A stretch of 64,000 nt of DNA from Pseudomonas lurida (GCF_002563895.1 NZ_PDJB01000001.1:2401501-2465500), one strand, 5' to 3'; positions 45,348-54,299 are shown, numbered from the stretch's first letter. Numbers and translations are program-made. Notes: generated by a model from the letters alone, not told the origin.

Positions 45348-45800
45348 ATGAATCTGATTCTGTTACTGGTAGTCGTGGTTGCCGCAGGGGCGGTGTTGAG
45401 CGTGCAGGCAGCCATCAATGGTCGCCTGGGACAGGCCGTGGGTGTATTGCGGGGCAGCCTGGTGACCTTTGTGGTGGGGGCGATTGTCACCGCGTTGTTG
45501 ATCCTGTTCTTTGAGCCCGCCCAGGCGGTGAGCTTGCTGGATGTGCCGAAATGGCAACTGACCGGCGCGTTGTTCGGTGTGGTGTACATGATGGTAATGG
45601 TTGGCGCGGTGCCGGTGGTTGGCACGGCTGTCGCCACTGTCGCGGTGATCGTCGGCCAACTGGGCATGGGCATGTTGATCGACAACTTCGGCTGGCTGGG
45701 CAACCCGGCCATTGAATTGTCGGCCAGCCGGGTCGTGGCGATGGCCTGCCTGGCATTGGCGCTGGTGTTCATGTACCGCAGCAATACCCGCACCGACTGA
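45348..45800 (+). CDS. DMT family transporter, YdcZ (DUF606) type, second of a pair
   Basis: A 150-residue membrane protein of the same half-size family as the gene before it (AAINGRLGQAVGVLRGSLVTF, PKWQLTGALFGVVYMMVMVG, VGQLGMGMLIDNFGWLG). The two share the pattern xKWQL...GA and G-x-LIDxFGW, so they are ancient paralogues likely to work together. AAGGCG precedes ATG 45348. The divergent LysR gene probably regulates the pair. Confidence 0.82.
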   Translation: MNLILLLVVVVAAGAVLSVQAAINGRLGQAVGVLRGSLVTFVVGAIVTALLILFFEPAQAVSLLDVPKWQLTGALFGVVYMMVMVGAVPVVGTAVATVAVIVGQLGMGMLIDNFGWLGNPAIELSASRVVAMACLALALVFMYRSNTRTD

Positions 45801-45888
45801 TGATTTGAACCATCGGCGGCGGGCCGCAGTCACTGCTTAAGGTGCCGGCGTCCGCCGCACCGGGACGACCATGAAGAAGGAGTCTGAC

Positions 45889-46059
45889 ATGCCAGATAAA
45901 ACCTGTGCCTGCCCACACTGCAAGTGTGTATTGGGGGCTGATGCGGTAATGAAGGACGGTCAGGGCTATTGCTGCCAGGGCTGTGCCGAGCACCATGCCC
46001 ATGGCGAACCGTGCGCAGCGGCCACGGGCTGCGAATGCGCCAAGTCGGCCAAAGGCTGA
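45889..46059 (+). CDS. Bacterial metallothionein
   Basis: A 56-residue protein with ten cysteines and four histidines (CACPHCKC near the N-terminus, YCCQGCAEHHAHGEPC in the middle, GCEC at the end), the pattern of SmtA/BmtA-type bacterial metallothioneins that bind Zn(II) or Cd(II). ATG 45889 has AAGGAG six bases upstream; an ATG six codons earlier would place that site inside the gene. It stands alone. Confidence 0.87.
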   Translation: MPDKTCACPHCKCVLGADAVMKDGQGYCCQGCAEHHAHGEPCAAATGCECAKSAKG

Positions 46060-46180
46060 ATGCGTTCACAACGGGGGGCGCTGGCTTGCCTGCAGTGGCG
46101 GTGAGTCAGCCACCCATCAGTCATTGATACGCTGCCATCGCAGGTAAGCCAACTTCCACACGCCCTGTGCGTGATGTTGG

Positions 46181-46453
46181 CTACTGGGTTTCCAGTTCAA
46201 GCCGCAGGCTATGGTCTGACAGCCGCTGGCTATCCTTTACGACCGCGCTGGTGCGTCGCCCCTCGAGGGCAAACACCACGGTGTGAGCTGCGTGCAGGTC
46301 ATCCGGCAAAGGCTGGAACACCTTGAGCACCGTCCAGCCTGGTTGCTGTTGGAGGCTCACCTGGCATTCGACATGCTTGGCCAAGGGCCCAAAAAGAGTG
46401 TCCTGGGTGTAGTCAATGCGCGCCTTGCCATTGACCGCTACCGGCAAATCCAT
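46181..46453 (-). CDS. Hypothetical protein
   Basis: A 90-residue protein I do not recognise (MDLPVAVNGKARIDYTQDTL at the start, SDHSLRLELETQ at the end). No signal, membrane or metal motif is visible; the pattern suggests a small beta-rich cytoplasmic protein. It follows the DUF6555 gene by 16 bp and is probably co-transcribed with it. Confidence 0.6.
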   Translation of the reverse strand: MDLPVAVNGKARIDYTQDTLFGPLAKHVECQVSLQQQPGWTVLKVFQPLPDDLHAAHTVVFALEGRRTSAVVKDSQRLSDHSLRLELETQ

Positions 46454-46469
46454 GGTTATCCCTTCCTTA

Positions 46470-46712
46470 TCAAGCCTGGGCGCGCGCGTCCGAGCGGCGC
46501 CATTGCACGTTGGTAATGCCGAATTTCTCAGCTTGCTGCTGGCTGGTCTTCTTCACTTGCTCACGAGCAAAGCGGCCGATGCGGCCGACGCCCGCGTCAC
46601 AACTGGCCCAGTGCCAGGCTTCAGCGGCATCGAGCTTTTCCAGGCGAATGATGAATGACTTGGGCTCGCCATGCAGCGTGTAGTCGATCACAAACAGTTT
46701 TGCGTTATTCAT
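46470..46712 (-). CDS. DUF6555 family protein
   Basis: An 80-residue protein starting MNNAKLFVIDYTLHGEPKSF with AEAWHWASCDAGVGRIGRF, matching the short Pseudomonas family DUF6555. No function is known. It begins a two-gene minus-strand unit with the hypothetical gene downstream. Confidence 0.75.
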   Translation of the reverse strand: MNNAKLFVIDYTLHGEPKSFIIRLEKLDAAEAWHWASCDAGVGRIGRFAREQVKKTSQQQAEKFGITNVQWRRSDARAQA

Positions 46713-46827
46713 TGGTCCATTGACCCTCCCGGTATAAACAAGTGATCACCCGCGACTGTAAAAATTCACTCGGATTGTCGAGCGGTGGTCATTACCATGG
46801 CGGCTCACCCTGATTGATGTGCACCCT

Positions 46828-47592
46828 ATGGCCCAGGCCGCGCCGCCCGACCTCAGTGATCATGCCGTTCCCGTGCAGCCCCTGGCGCGCACGTACCCGC
46901 GTGGGCTGTACGTTGAACCCCACAGCCATGACTGGGGGCAGTTGCTCTATGCCATGAGCGGCGTGATGTGGGTCGAGACCCCGCGCGAAGCCCTGGTGGT
47001 GCCGCCGCAGCGTGCGGTTTGGCTGCCGCCGGGTGTAGAGCATGGGATTCGAGTGGTATCGGATCTGCAGATGCGCAATATCTACTTGCGCCCGGCGCTC
47101 GCAGCGACGCTGGACAGCCAGGTGCAGGTGATCGAAGTCGGTGGGTTGCTGCGGGAGCTGATCGTGACCCTGGTGGACGAGGGCGACAGCGGTGAGGCGG
47201 GTTACTACGACGCAGTGGTCAGCCTGGCCTTGCTGGAGTTGCAACGGGCGCGTCGCTCGAAAATCCGCATCGCCATGCCGGTGGAGGCCGACCGCCGCCT
47301 CGTCAACGCCTGCCAGGCGGTCATGGCCGCGCCATCCCTGGAGATCCCGTTTGAGCAACATGCCGAAACCGCCGGTGCCAGTGTGCGCACCCTGGCGCGG
47401 CTGTTCCAGCACAACCTGGGCATGGGCTTCGCCGAGTGGCGTCGCCAGGTGCAACTGGCCACGGCAGTGGCGGAGTTGATCCAGGGCCAGTCCGTCGGCA
47501 GCATTGCCCGCTCCCTCGGTTACTCGCCCAGTAGCTTCAGCGACATGTTCCGCCGCGAACTCGGTGTAGCGCCTTCCCACTACCTGGGTTAA
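46828..47592 (+). CDS. AraC family regulator with cupin domain
   Basis: A 254-residue regulator with an N-terminal cupin (HSHDWGQLLYAMSGVMWV, VVPPQRAVWLPPGVEHGI) and a C-terminal AraC domain (HAETAGASVRTLARLFQHNL, QSVGSIARSLGYSPSSFSDM). A GTG three codons upstream is an alternative start. It is followed by the xapX and reductase genes on the same strand, which may be its targets. Confidence 0.85.
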   Translation: MAQAAPPDLSDHAVPVQPLARTYPRGLYVEPHSHDWGQLLYAMSGVMWVETPREALVVPPQRAVWLPPGVEHGIRVVSDLQMRNIYLRPALAATLDSQVQVIEVGGLLRELIVTLVDEGDSGEAGYYDAVVSLALLELQRARRSKIRIAMPVEADRRLVNACQAVMAAPSLEIPFEQHAETAGASVRTLARLFQHNLGMGFAEWRRQVQLATAVAELIQGQSVGSIARSLGYSPSSFSDMFRRELGVAPSHYLG

Positions 47593-47681
47593 AGGGTTGG
47601 CCGAAATCCCGAAGCACTTGGCCGATGCTTCAGGATTCGTCTCTCTAGACTGAGCGCATCCACCCACACGGCGCTGACCTC

Positions 47682-47855
47682 ATGAACTACCTGATTTCCC
47701 TCGCCATTGGCCTGTTTGTCGGCGTGATCTACGGCGCCCTGGATTTCCGCTCGCCCGCACCCCCAGCCATCGCCTTGATCGGCCTGATGGGCATGCTGCT
47801 GGGCGAAAAGCTCTGGCCCATGGGCCGGCAGTTGGTGGGCACCTGGTTGTCTTGA
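47682..47855 (+). CDS. XapX domain-containing small membrane protein
   Basis: A 57-residue protein: MNYLISLAIGLFVGVIYGAL, then DFRSPAPPAIALIGLMGMLL and GEKLWPMGRQ. It matches the DUF1427/XapX family, two short membrane helices with the central PAPP-x-A motif. Function is unknown. It lies 29 bp before the reductase gene. Confidence 0.8.
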   Translation: MNYLISLAIGLFVGVIYGALDFRSPAPPAIALIGLMGMLLGEKLWPMGRQLVGTWLS

Positions 47856-47884
47856 TCCCTTTTTCTCTTCGATGGATATTGGCC

Positions 47885-48844
47885 ATGAAAGCACTGCAAT
47901 TTACTGCCACCGGTGATCTCGCCGCCCTCAGTTTTGTCGACGTCGCCACTCCGGTCCCGGCCGCGGGTGAAGTGCTGGTACAGGTCAAGGCCGCCGGCCT
48001 CAACCCCAGCGACGTCAAGAACGTGCTCGGCCGTTTTCCCTACACCACCTTGCCACGCATTCCCGGTCGCGACTTTGCCGGTGTCGTCGTGGAGGGACCA
48101 CAGGAACTGGTCGGGCAGGACGTCTGGGGCACTGGCCGCGACCTGGGTTTTTTTGCCGACGGTTCCCATGCCCAGTACCTCACCGTGTCGGCCAAGGGCG
48201 TAGCGCATAAGCCGACCCATTTGAGTTTTGCCCAGGCAGCCAGCCTCGGCGTGCCGTACACCACCGCCTGGGACGCGCTGGAGCGCAGCGGTGTGGGGAA
48301 AGGCACGCGGTTGCTGGTGATCGGCGCCAATGGTGCTGTCGGCAGCGCGGCATTGGCCCTGGCGAACATTCGCGGTGCCCAGGTGCTGGCCGCAGTGCGG
48401 CGTCCTGAGCAGGTTGCGGTGTTGCAGGGGCAGGGCTTCGAGGCGATTGCCCTGGGCACGCCGGAAGAACTGGGTGCGGCGGTGAATGCCGTGTTCAAGG
48501 GCGGTGCCGATGTGATTTTCGACACCACGGGGTTCTGGCTGCCGGCGGCGGTGGCAGGCCTGGCGCCGTTCGGTCGCATCGCCATTATCGCGGCACCGGT
48601 GGACGGCCATGTGCAACTGCCGGCACTGGCCTTGTATCGCAAGGGCGGCTCGGTAGTGGGGATCAATTCGCTGCTCTACAACTGCGAACAATGCGCGGTC
48701 ATGCTGGAGCAGTTCGGGCGCTTCTTTGACGAGGGCTTGCTGCCGCTGCCCACCGGCCTGCGTGAGGTGGCGCTGGCCGATGGGGTGCAGTGCTTCGACG
48801 CGGTAAACCAGGGCAGTGCGGACAAAATCATCTTCCTGCCCTGA
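47885..48844 (+). CDS. Quinone oxidoreductase-like MDR family dehydrogenase
   Basis: A 319-residue medium-chain reductase without zinc ligands: AAGLNPSDVKNVLGRFPYTT, PGRDFAGVVVEG, the cofactor motif GANGAVGSAALALA and DVIFDTTGFWLP. It is a probable NADPH-dependent quinone or enone reductase. ATG 47885 begins the conserved MKALQFTATGDL; the frame is open a little further upstream over the xapX stop. Confidence 0.85.
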   Translation: MKALQFTATGDLAALSFVDVATPVPAAGEVLVQVKAAGLNPSDVKNVLGRFPYTTLPRIPGRDFAGVVVEGPQELVGQDVWGTGRDLGFFADGSHAQYLTVSAKGVAHKPTHLSFAQAASLGVPYTTAWDALERSGVGKGTRLLVIGANGAVGSAALALANIRGAQVLAAVRRPEQVAVLQGQGFEAIALGTPEELGAAVNAVFKGGADVIFDTTGFWLPAAVAGLAPFGRIAIIAAPVDGHVQLPALALYRKGGSVVGINSLLYNCEQCAVMLEQFGRFFDEGLLPLPTGLREVALADGVQCFDAVNQGSADKIIFLP

Positions 48845-48864
48845 CGGCGCCTATGGGTGGATCC

Positions 48865-49908
48865 TCACGCTTCTGGAACGCCTTTCTCCCATGCTGACCA
48901 GTTCTTGAGGATCGCCTGCACCAACGGGTTACCCGTGCGGTACAGGTTTTCCAGCGCCGGCACGAAGCCCCCTTGATCGGCGTATTTGAGCAGGTTGTCC
49001 ACTTCGCTGTAGCCAGGGTACGGGCGGTCGAAGTCCGAGCCGGCACGCACCACCGCCAGGCGCTGGATATCCACCAGGCCTTCGCGGCTGGCGCGTAGCA
49101 GGGCTTCATAGGTGGAATTGTCTTCCTGCTGGGTGGTGCAGTACTCGCCCTTGTTGTCGGTCAGCAACTGGGTCCAGACTTCGGCGCGTTCGCTTAAACG
49201 AGTGCCCGAGAACCAGGTGTTGCCCGCCAGCGTGTCGCAACGGGTGACTTGTGGCGGCTGGTTGGCAGGGGCGGCAGGGTAGTGCTTGCGCCAGGCGCTG
49301 GACTCCTTGCTTTCCGTCAGCTCGACTTTCTGCGACAAGGCGAAGGCCTTGGCCTGCAACTTGGGGTTCAGCTCAAACACTTCGGTCTTGTAATCCAAGG
49401 GTGGTTTTTCGTTGGGCCCCTTGGTGTTGATGCCGATATAGCCGGTCGGCCAATCCTTTGGGGCATCCCGTGAATCCAGCTCCCATTGAGTGCCGAACTC
49501 CACCAGGTAGTGCGCCCAGGCAGCGGTGCCGAGGGTGCCGTGCTTGGGGTTGATACCGGCGATTCCGGCGATCAGGAAGTAGCTCTGGCGCAAGTCGAAC
49601 TTGGGTGACAGGGCCAGGGCGAGGGTGGACGCGGCGGCATTGGTCTGGCCCATGCCGGTCACCAGCAGGCACACGTCCTGGGTGTTGCAGCGGATCACCG
49701 GGTACTCAGCCGACAAGCCTGGCACGCGCACTTGCTGCTTGAGTTCCAGTCGATCGATCCAGGTTTGCGCTTCCGGGGCGAACATGGTGATCAGCATGAC
49801 CTTGGGTTTGATCGGCGCCGGTGCATCCGCCAGCACCACGTGGGGCAGCAGGGCCAGGCCGACAGCCATCGAGAAGCCGGTAACGGAGAGACGGGTAAAC
49901 GCTTTCAT
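48865..49908 (-). CDS. Purine nucleoside permease (NUP) family, exported
   Basis: A 347-residue protein of the NUP/purine nucleoside permease family, with a phosphorylase-like fold (PKVMLITMFAPEAQTWIDRL, LLVTGMGQTNAAASTLALAL, IAGIAGINPKHGTLGTAAWA, VRAGSDFDRPYPGYS). A Sec signal peptide is visible (VTGFSMAVGLALLPHVVLA), so it acts in the periplasm; the name permease comes from a fungal homologue. It lies directly after the Tsx-like porin (14 bp), forming a nucleoside uptake pair. Confidence 0.85.
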   Translation of the reverse strand: MKAFTRLSVTGFSMAVGLALLPHVVLADAPAPIKPKVMLITMFAPEAQTWIDRLELKQQVRVPGLSAEYPVIRCNTQDVCLLVTGMGQTNAAASTLALALSPKFDLRQSYFLIAGIAGINPKHGTLGTAAWAHYLVEFGTQWELDSRDAPKDWPTGYIGINTKGPNEKPPLDYKTEVFELNPKLQAKAFALSQKVELTESKESSAWRKHYPAAPANQPPQVTRCDTLAGNTWFSGTRLSERAEVWTQLLTDNKGEYCTTQQEDNSTYEALLRASREGLVDIQRLAVVRAGSDFDRPYPGYSEVDNLLKYADQGGFVPALENLYRTGNPLVQAILKNWSAWEKGVPEA

Positions 49909-49922
49909 CTAAAGCTCCTTGA

Positions 49923-50870
49923 TTAGAATTGGTAGCCCACGCCGGCGTAGTAGCCCCAGCCGTCGGACCGGGCGCGAAAGTTGCCTTCGCCGAAATTCAG
50001 CTCGCTGCCGTCTTCCCAGTTGCCGCCGTTATGGAAATAACGACCGACCAGGGTAAAGCGCAGGTGGGTAAACGAATACAACAGCACATTGGTCGCCACC
50101 ACGGAGTTGGCGGTGCGCGCCGGGTTGTCCTTGTGCAGGTCCGAACCGAAATCGTAGTTGGTGAAGCCGATGTAAGTCAGCGAGGCGCCGTTATCGAACT
50201 TGCCGATGGGCACGATGTACTTCATTTGCGCGCGGTAGCCGTCCCAGGAATATTCGTTACTGGCGCCATAGTTTTCCCACTGGTAACGCCCGTAGAAGTT
50301 GGCCGACAGGTTGACCCGCGAGTGGGTGTCGATGTCGGTGCCGAGGCCGCTGTACAAGGCATTGGCGCGGTTTTCCTTGTTGCTGCCGTGGTCGTAGATC
50401 CAGTCGAACGCCACGTACCATTCCTTGAATGGCCCGATGGCCAGGCTGCGGCCCGCCAGGTAGTCGATGGAGATGCGCGGCTCGTGCTCCATGAACACTG
50501 GCGAGCCATGGTCCCACACGCCTTTGTCATTACTGTTACCGATCGTGAGGATCTTAGGCACGTCGATATAGCCGTACAACTCGAAGGGTCCCTTGCGGCC
50601 GAAGTACTCGTATTCCAGATAGATGTCATCTTGCGGCTTGGGGCCGAAGCTGATGTCTTTGCTGCCGATCAACGTCAGGTCCTGGTTGAACCAGTCCGAC
50701 AGGTACGCGCCTTTTTTTGCCGGGCTGGCTTCAGGGCTGAGGGTTTCGCCCTGTGCTGAGTCATCGGCGGGTTTCTCCTGCGCCAAAATGGGGGCGCTGA
50801 GTACTCCCGTAACGGCGGCCAGTAGCAGGGAAACACCAAGGGAAGCAGGGTGCCAAGAGGAGTGATGCAT
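49923..50870 (-). CDS. Nucleoside-specific channel-forming outer membrane protein, Tsx family
   Basis: A 315-residue outer-membrane beta-barrel with a Sec signal (LGVSLLLAAVTGVLSAPILA) and the C-terminal aromatic residue typical of barrel proteins (GVGYQF). Tsx/OmpK family segments are WFNQDLTLIGSKDISFGP, YLEYEYFGRKGPFELYGYID and HEPRISIDYLAGRSL. It should let nucleosides cross the outer membrane. It is paired with the NUP gene and preceded by a LacI/PurR-type palindrome at 50945. Confidence 0.87.
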   Translation of the reverse strand: MHHSSWHPASLGVSLLLAAVTGVLSAPILAQEKPADDSAQGETLSPEASPAKKGAYLSDWFNQDLTLIGSKDISFGPKPQDDIYLEYEYFGRKGPFELYGYIDVPKILTIGNSNDKGVWDHGSPVFMEHEPRISIDYLAGRSLAIGPFKEWYVAFDWIYDHGSNKENRANALYSGLGTDIDTHSRVNLSANFYGRYQWENYGASNEYSWDGYRAQMKYIVPIGKFDNGASLTYIGFTNYDFGSDLHKDNPARTANSVVATNVLLYSFTHLRFTLVGRYFHNGGNWEDGSELNFGEGNFRARSDGWGYYAGVGYQF

Positions 50871-50944
50871 TGAAAATCCCTATTCGTACGCGGTTTGGAC
50901 CCGATTCTTCGGGTGGGGGTGAACTGGGTGGCCAAGTTCGTACC

Positions 50945-50956
50945 GCAAACGTTTGC
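50945..50956. promoter_or_regulatory. LacI/PurR-type operator palindrome
   Basis: GCAAACGTTTGC is a perfect 12-bp palindrome identical to the core of the E. coli PurR box, 75 bp upstream of the tsx-like ATG. It is probably the operator of a LacI-family regulator encoded outside the window. Confidence 0.65.
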
Positions 50957-51025
50957 ACAGGCTGTACCAACTTTGCTCAATCGATTGATCAGCCTGAAAA
51001 AAAATGGGATTAGTCGACCTTTTGG

Positions 51026-51964
51026 TCAGAATTGACTGGGTGTCATTTTTTCAATGCGTTGGAACAGATGCATCGCCGTTTCCCGCCGATAGTCACTCGG
51101 CGTCTGGTTCATCTCGATGCGAAAGTGCCGGTTGAAATTGGACAGGTTGGCGTAGCCCACTTCAAAGCAGATGTCGGCCACCGACATGTCACTTTGCAGC
51201 AACAGCCGGCAGGCGCGTTGCACACGGAACTTGCGCATCAGGTCGATGAACCCGTGGCCGGTGTTGCGCTTGAAGAAGCGCGAGAAGCCTGGTTCGCTCA
51301 TGTCCAGCTGTTGTGCGATCACCGACAAGCGCACATCGCCCGTCAGCTCGCGCATCAAATAGTCAAACGCCTTGTTGATGCGCTCGGCGCTGCGCGCGTC
51401 CAGGGTCGGCGCATAGCACGGGCTGGCCAGGGCCTTGACCTGCTGCGGCGGGGCGTTTTTCAGGGTGTCGAGCAATTGCAGGAACAGGATCAACCGGTGC
51501 AGGCCATGGGCGCTGCCGATGGCTTCCATCAGATTCGCTGCGGTGACGGCAGTGTCGCCTATGAATTCCAGACCGCGACGAGCCTGTTCGAACAATGCCG
51601 ACAGGTCCCCGAGTTCCGGCAAGGTCTTGCGCAGGGCGAGGAGGGCGGCGCCGTCAAATTGCAGCACCACGTCGCGGCCGCTCAGGGACTCGCCGGGCGC
51701 CAGCTCGCCGATCCAGTCGTGGGGCAGGTCGGGGCCGATCAGCGCCACATGCCCGGCACTGAATGCACCGATATAGTCGCCGGCCACCAGTTTGCCGCTG
51801 CCTTGGCGGATCAGGTGGATTTCGAATTCGGGGTGGTGGTTCCAGCGCGCCAGGTCATAGGGATAGTCGTGTTCGAACCAGCGAAAGCAATGATCCGGTT
51901 CGGGCAGGATCACTTCGAGTTCAGCGGGGCGATGTTCGAACAGTTGGGCGCGACTGACGGGCAT
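51026..51964 (-). CDS. AraC family regulator (MtlR-like) of polyol uptake genes
   Basis: A 312-residue AraC regulator. The N-terminal cupin (HHPEFEIHLIRQGSGKLVAGD, ALIGPDLPHDWIGE) and C-terminal domain (SVIAQQLDMSEPGFSRFFKR, MSVADICFEVGYANLSNFNR) resemble MtlR, the activator of mannitol/arabitol genes in fluorescent pseudomonads. It is divergent from a polyol-type binding protein with 213 bp between starts, and a long inverted repeat lies midway. Confidence 0.82.
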   Translation of the reverse strand: MPVSRAQLFEHRPAELEVILPEPDHCFRWFEHDYPYDLARWNHHPEFEIHLIRQGSGKLVAGDYIGAFSAGHVALIGPDLPHDWIGELAPGESLSGRDVVLQFDGAALLALRKTLPELGDLSALFEQARRGLEFIGDTAVTAANLMEAIGSAHGLHRLILFLQLLDTLKNAPPQQVKALASPCYAPTLDARSAERINKAFDYLMRELTGDVRLSVIAQQLDMSEPGFSRFFKRNTGHGFIDLMRKFRVQRACRLLLQSDMSVADICFEVGYANLSNFNRHFRIEMNQTPSDYRRETAMHLFQRIEKMTPSQF

Positions 51965-52046
51965 GGTGATGCCTCTGTTAGAGGTTGGATCGTCTCAAAA
52001 TACGCGGGTTGGTAACGGACGCGCTACCCCCGGTTTCGCCCGGCAC

Positions 52047-52086
52047 TGATACTTTTTTAACTTCCAGTCAGCGGTTAAAAAAGTAT
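52047..52086. promoter_or_regulatory. Perfect 14-bp inverted repeat between araC-type and binding-protein genes
   Basis: GATACTTTTTTAAC (52047-52060) and GTTAAAAAAGTATC (52073-52086) are perfect inverse copies separated by 12 bp. The repeat lies almost exactly midway between the divergent starts (82 and 91 bp). It is A/T-rich and so not a usual terminator. Likely operator for the AraC regulator. Confidence 0.6.
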
Positions 52087-52177
52087 CGGTCGAGCATTCG
52101 CCATGCGTTTGTGAGGGCTTGGCCAAGCTGCTGTAATCGGCGCTCAACAACAAGAAAAACAACAGGTGGAAACCGCT

Positions 52178-53488
52178 ATGTTCAAGATCCCGCAAGCGTT
52201 GTTCCTGCTTTCTGGCCTGGCCTTGGCAATGCCCAGCCATGCCGCCGACATCGTCACCATTGCCACGGTCAACAACAGTGACATGATCCGCATGCAGCGC
52301 CTGTCCAAAGTGTTCGAAGAACAGCACCCGGACATCAAGCTCAATTGGGTGGTGCTGGAAGAAAACGTGCTGCGCCAGCGCCTCACTACCGATATCGCCA
52401 CCCAGGGCGGGCAATTCGACGTGCTGACCATCGGCACCTACGAAACCCCGCTATGGGGTGCCAAGCACTGGCTGGAACCCCTGGCCCCACTGCCGGCCGA
52501 TTACGACGCTGACGATATCTTCCCCTCAGTACGCCAGGGCCTGTCGGTCAACGGCACCTTGTATGCCTTGCCGTTCTATGGCGAAAGCACCGTCACCTAT
52601 TACCGTACCGACCTGTTCAAGCAGGCAGGCCTGAGCATGCCGGCGCACCCCACCTGGACCCAGCTCGGTGAGTTCGCGTCCAAGCTCACCGCCAAGGACA
52701 AGGACCAGTACGGTATGTGCCTGCGTGGCAAGGCTGGCTGGGGCGAAAACATTGCCTTGCTGAGCACCATGGCCAACGCCTTTGGGGCACGCTGGTTCGA
52801 CGAACAGTGGAAGCCCGAACTGACCAGCCCCGAGTGGACCGCTGCCGCCAACTTCTACGTCAACACCCTCAAGCAATACGGGCCGCCGGGCGTGTCCAGC
52901 AACGGCTTCAACGAAACCCTGGCGCTGTTCAACAGCGGCAAATGCGCGATCTGGGTCGATGCCAGCGTGGCCGGTTCCTTCACCACCGATAACACTCAGA
53001 GCAAGGTCGCCGACCGCGTAGGTTTTGCCGCCGCGCCTACCGAAGTCACCGATAAAGGGTCCTCGTGGCTCTACGCCTGGTCCCTGGCGATTCCGGCCAC
53101 CTCCAAGCACAAGGACGCCGCGAAGGCCTTTATCAGCTGGGCGACTTCCAAGGACTACATCCAGTTGGTGGCCGACAAAGAAGGCATCACCAACGTGCCG
53201 CCAGGCACCCGCCAGTCCACCTACAACGAGGCGTACCTGAAAGCGGCGCCCTTTGCCCAGGTGACCCTGGAGATGATGAGGCACGCCGACCCTGCACACC
53301 CGTCGACCAAGCCGGTGCCGTACGTGGGCATCCAGTACGTGACGATCCCTGAGTTCCAGGCGATTGGCACGTCGGTCGGCAAACTGTTCTCGGCTGCGCT
53401 GACCGGCGGCATGTCGGTTGACCAGGCCCTGTTGCAGGCGCAGTCCAGCACCGAGCGCGAGATGAAACGCGCCGGCTACCCGAAATAA
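52178..53488 (+). CDS. Polyol (sorbitol/mannitol-type) ABC transporter substrate-binding protein
   Basis: A 436-residue extracellular binding protein with a Sec signal (ALFLLSGLALAMPSHAAD). The mature part (IATVNNSDMIRMQRLSKVFE, LNWVVLEENVLRQRLTTDIA, LPFYGESTVTYYRTDLFKQAG) is typical of the SmoE/MtlE family that binds sorbitol, mannitol or arabitol. The usual permease and ATPase genes (mtlF, mtlG, mtlK) do not follow; the next gene is an SDR. The binding protein must use permeases from elsewhere, or the operon has lost them. Confidence 0.85.
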   Translation: MFKIPQALFLLSGLALAMPSHAADIVTIATVNNSDMIRMQRLSKVFEEQHPDIKLNWVVLEENVLRQRLTTDIATQGGQFDVLTIGTYETPLWGAKHWLEPLAPLPADYDADDIFPSVRQGLSVNGTLYALPFYGESTVTYYRTDLFKQAGLSMPAHPTWTQLGEFASKLTAKDKDQYGMCLRGKAGWGENIALLSTMANAFGARWFDEQWKPELTSPEWTAAANFYVNTLKQYGPPGVSSNGFNETLALFNSGKCAIWVDASVAGSFTTDNTQSKVADRVGFAAAPTEVTDKGSSWLYAWSLAIPATSKHKDAAKAFISWATSKDYIQLVADKEGITNVPPGTRQSTYNEAYLKAAPFAQVTLEMMRHADPAHPSTKPVPYVGIQYVTIPEFQAIGTSVGKLFSAALTGGMSVDQALLQAQSSTEREMKRAGYPK

Positions 53489-53506
53489 TGTTCACAGGAC
53501 ACCTCA

Positions 53507-54280
53507 ATGAAACGACTCGAAGGTAAGAGCGCGCTGATCACCGGATCAGCACGCGGGATCGGCCGCGCCTTTGCCCAGGCCTACATCGCCGAGGGCGCCA
53601 CCGTGGCCATCGCCGATATCAACCTGCAACGCGCCCAGGCCACCGCCACCGAACTGGGCCCGCAAGCCTACGCGGTGGCAATGGATGTCACCGACCAGGC
53701 CTCCATCGACGGCGCGATTGCTGCCGTGGTGGCCCAGGCCGGCAAGCTGGATATCCTCATCAATAACGCCGCGCTATTCGACCTCGCGCCTATTGTCGAC
53801 ATCACCCGCGACAGTTACGAGCGGCTGTTCTCGATCAACGTCGCCGGCACATTGTTCACCCTGCAGGCCGCCGCGCGGCAGATGATCAGCCAGGGGCACG
53901 GCGGCAAGATCATCAACATGGCCAGCCAGGCCGGACGGCGGGGCGAGGCGTTGGTGGCGATCTACTGCGCGACCAAGGCGGCGGTGATCAGCCTTACCCA
54001 ATCGGCGGGGCTGAACCTGATCAAGCAGGGCATCAACGTCAACGCCATTGCCCCCGGCGTGGTCGAGGGTGAGCACTGGGACGGAGTGGATGCGTTGTTT
54101 GCCAGGCATGAAGGGTTGGCGCCAGGCGAGAAAAAGAAGCGGGTTGGGGAGGCGGTGCCCTTTGGGCGGATGGGGACGGCGGCGGACCTGACCGGGATGG
54201 CGATCTTCCTGGCCTCGAAGGAGGCCGACTATGTGGTGGCCCAGACCTATAACGTCGACGGCGGCAATTGGATGAGTTGA
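53507..54280 (+). CDS. SDR family dehydrogenase, SmoS/L-iditol 2-dehydrogenase-like
   Basis: A 257-residue short-chain dehydrogenase: cofactor motif GSARGIG, NNAAL, catalytic Ser in INMASQAGRRG, and YxxxK as YCATKAAV. The C-terminus YNVDGGNWMS is characteristic of sorbitol dehydrogenase SmoS and related polyol dehydrogenases. It lies 18 bp after the polyol-binding protein, so oxidation of an imported polyol to a ketose is the natural role. Confidence 0.83.
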   Translation: MKRLEGKSALITGSARGIGRAFAQAYIAEGATVAIADINLQRAQATATELGPQAYAVAMDVTDQASIDGAIAAVVAQAGKLDILINNAALFDLAPIVDITRDSYERLFSINVAGTLFTLQAAARQMISQGHGGKIINMASQAGRRGEALVAIYCATKAAVISLTQSAGLNLIKQGINVNAIAPGVVEGEHWDGVDALFARHEGLAPGEKKKRVGEAVPFGRMGTAADLTGMAIFLASKEADYVVAQTYNVDGGNWMS

Positions 54281-54299
54281 CTGCAGGCCGAGCAAAAAT

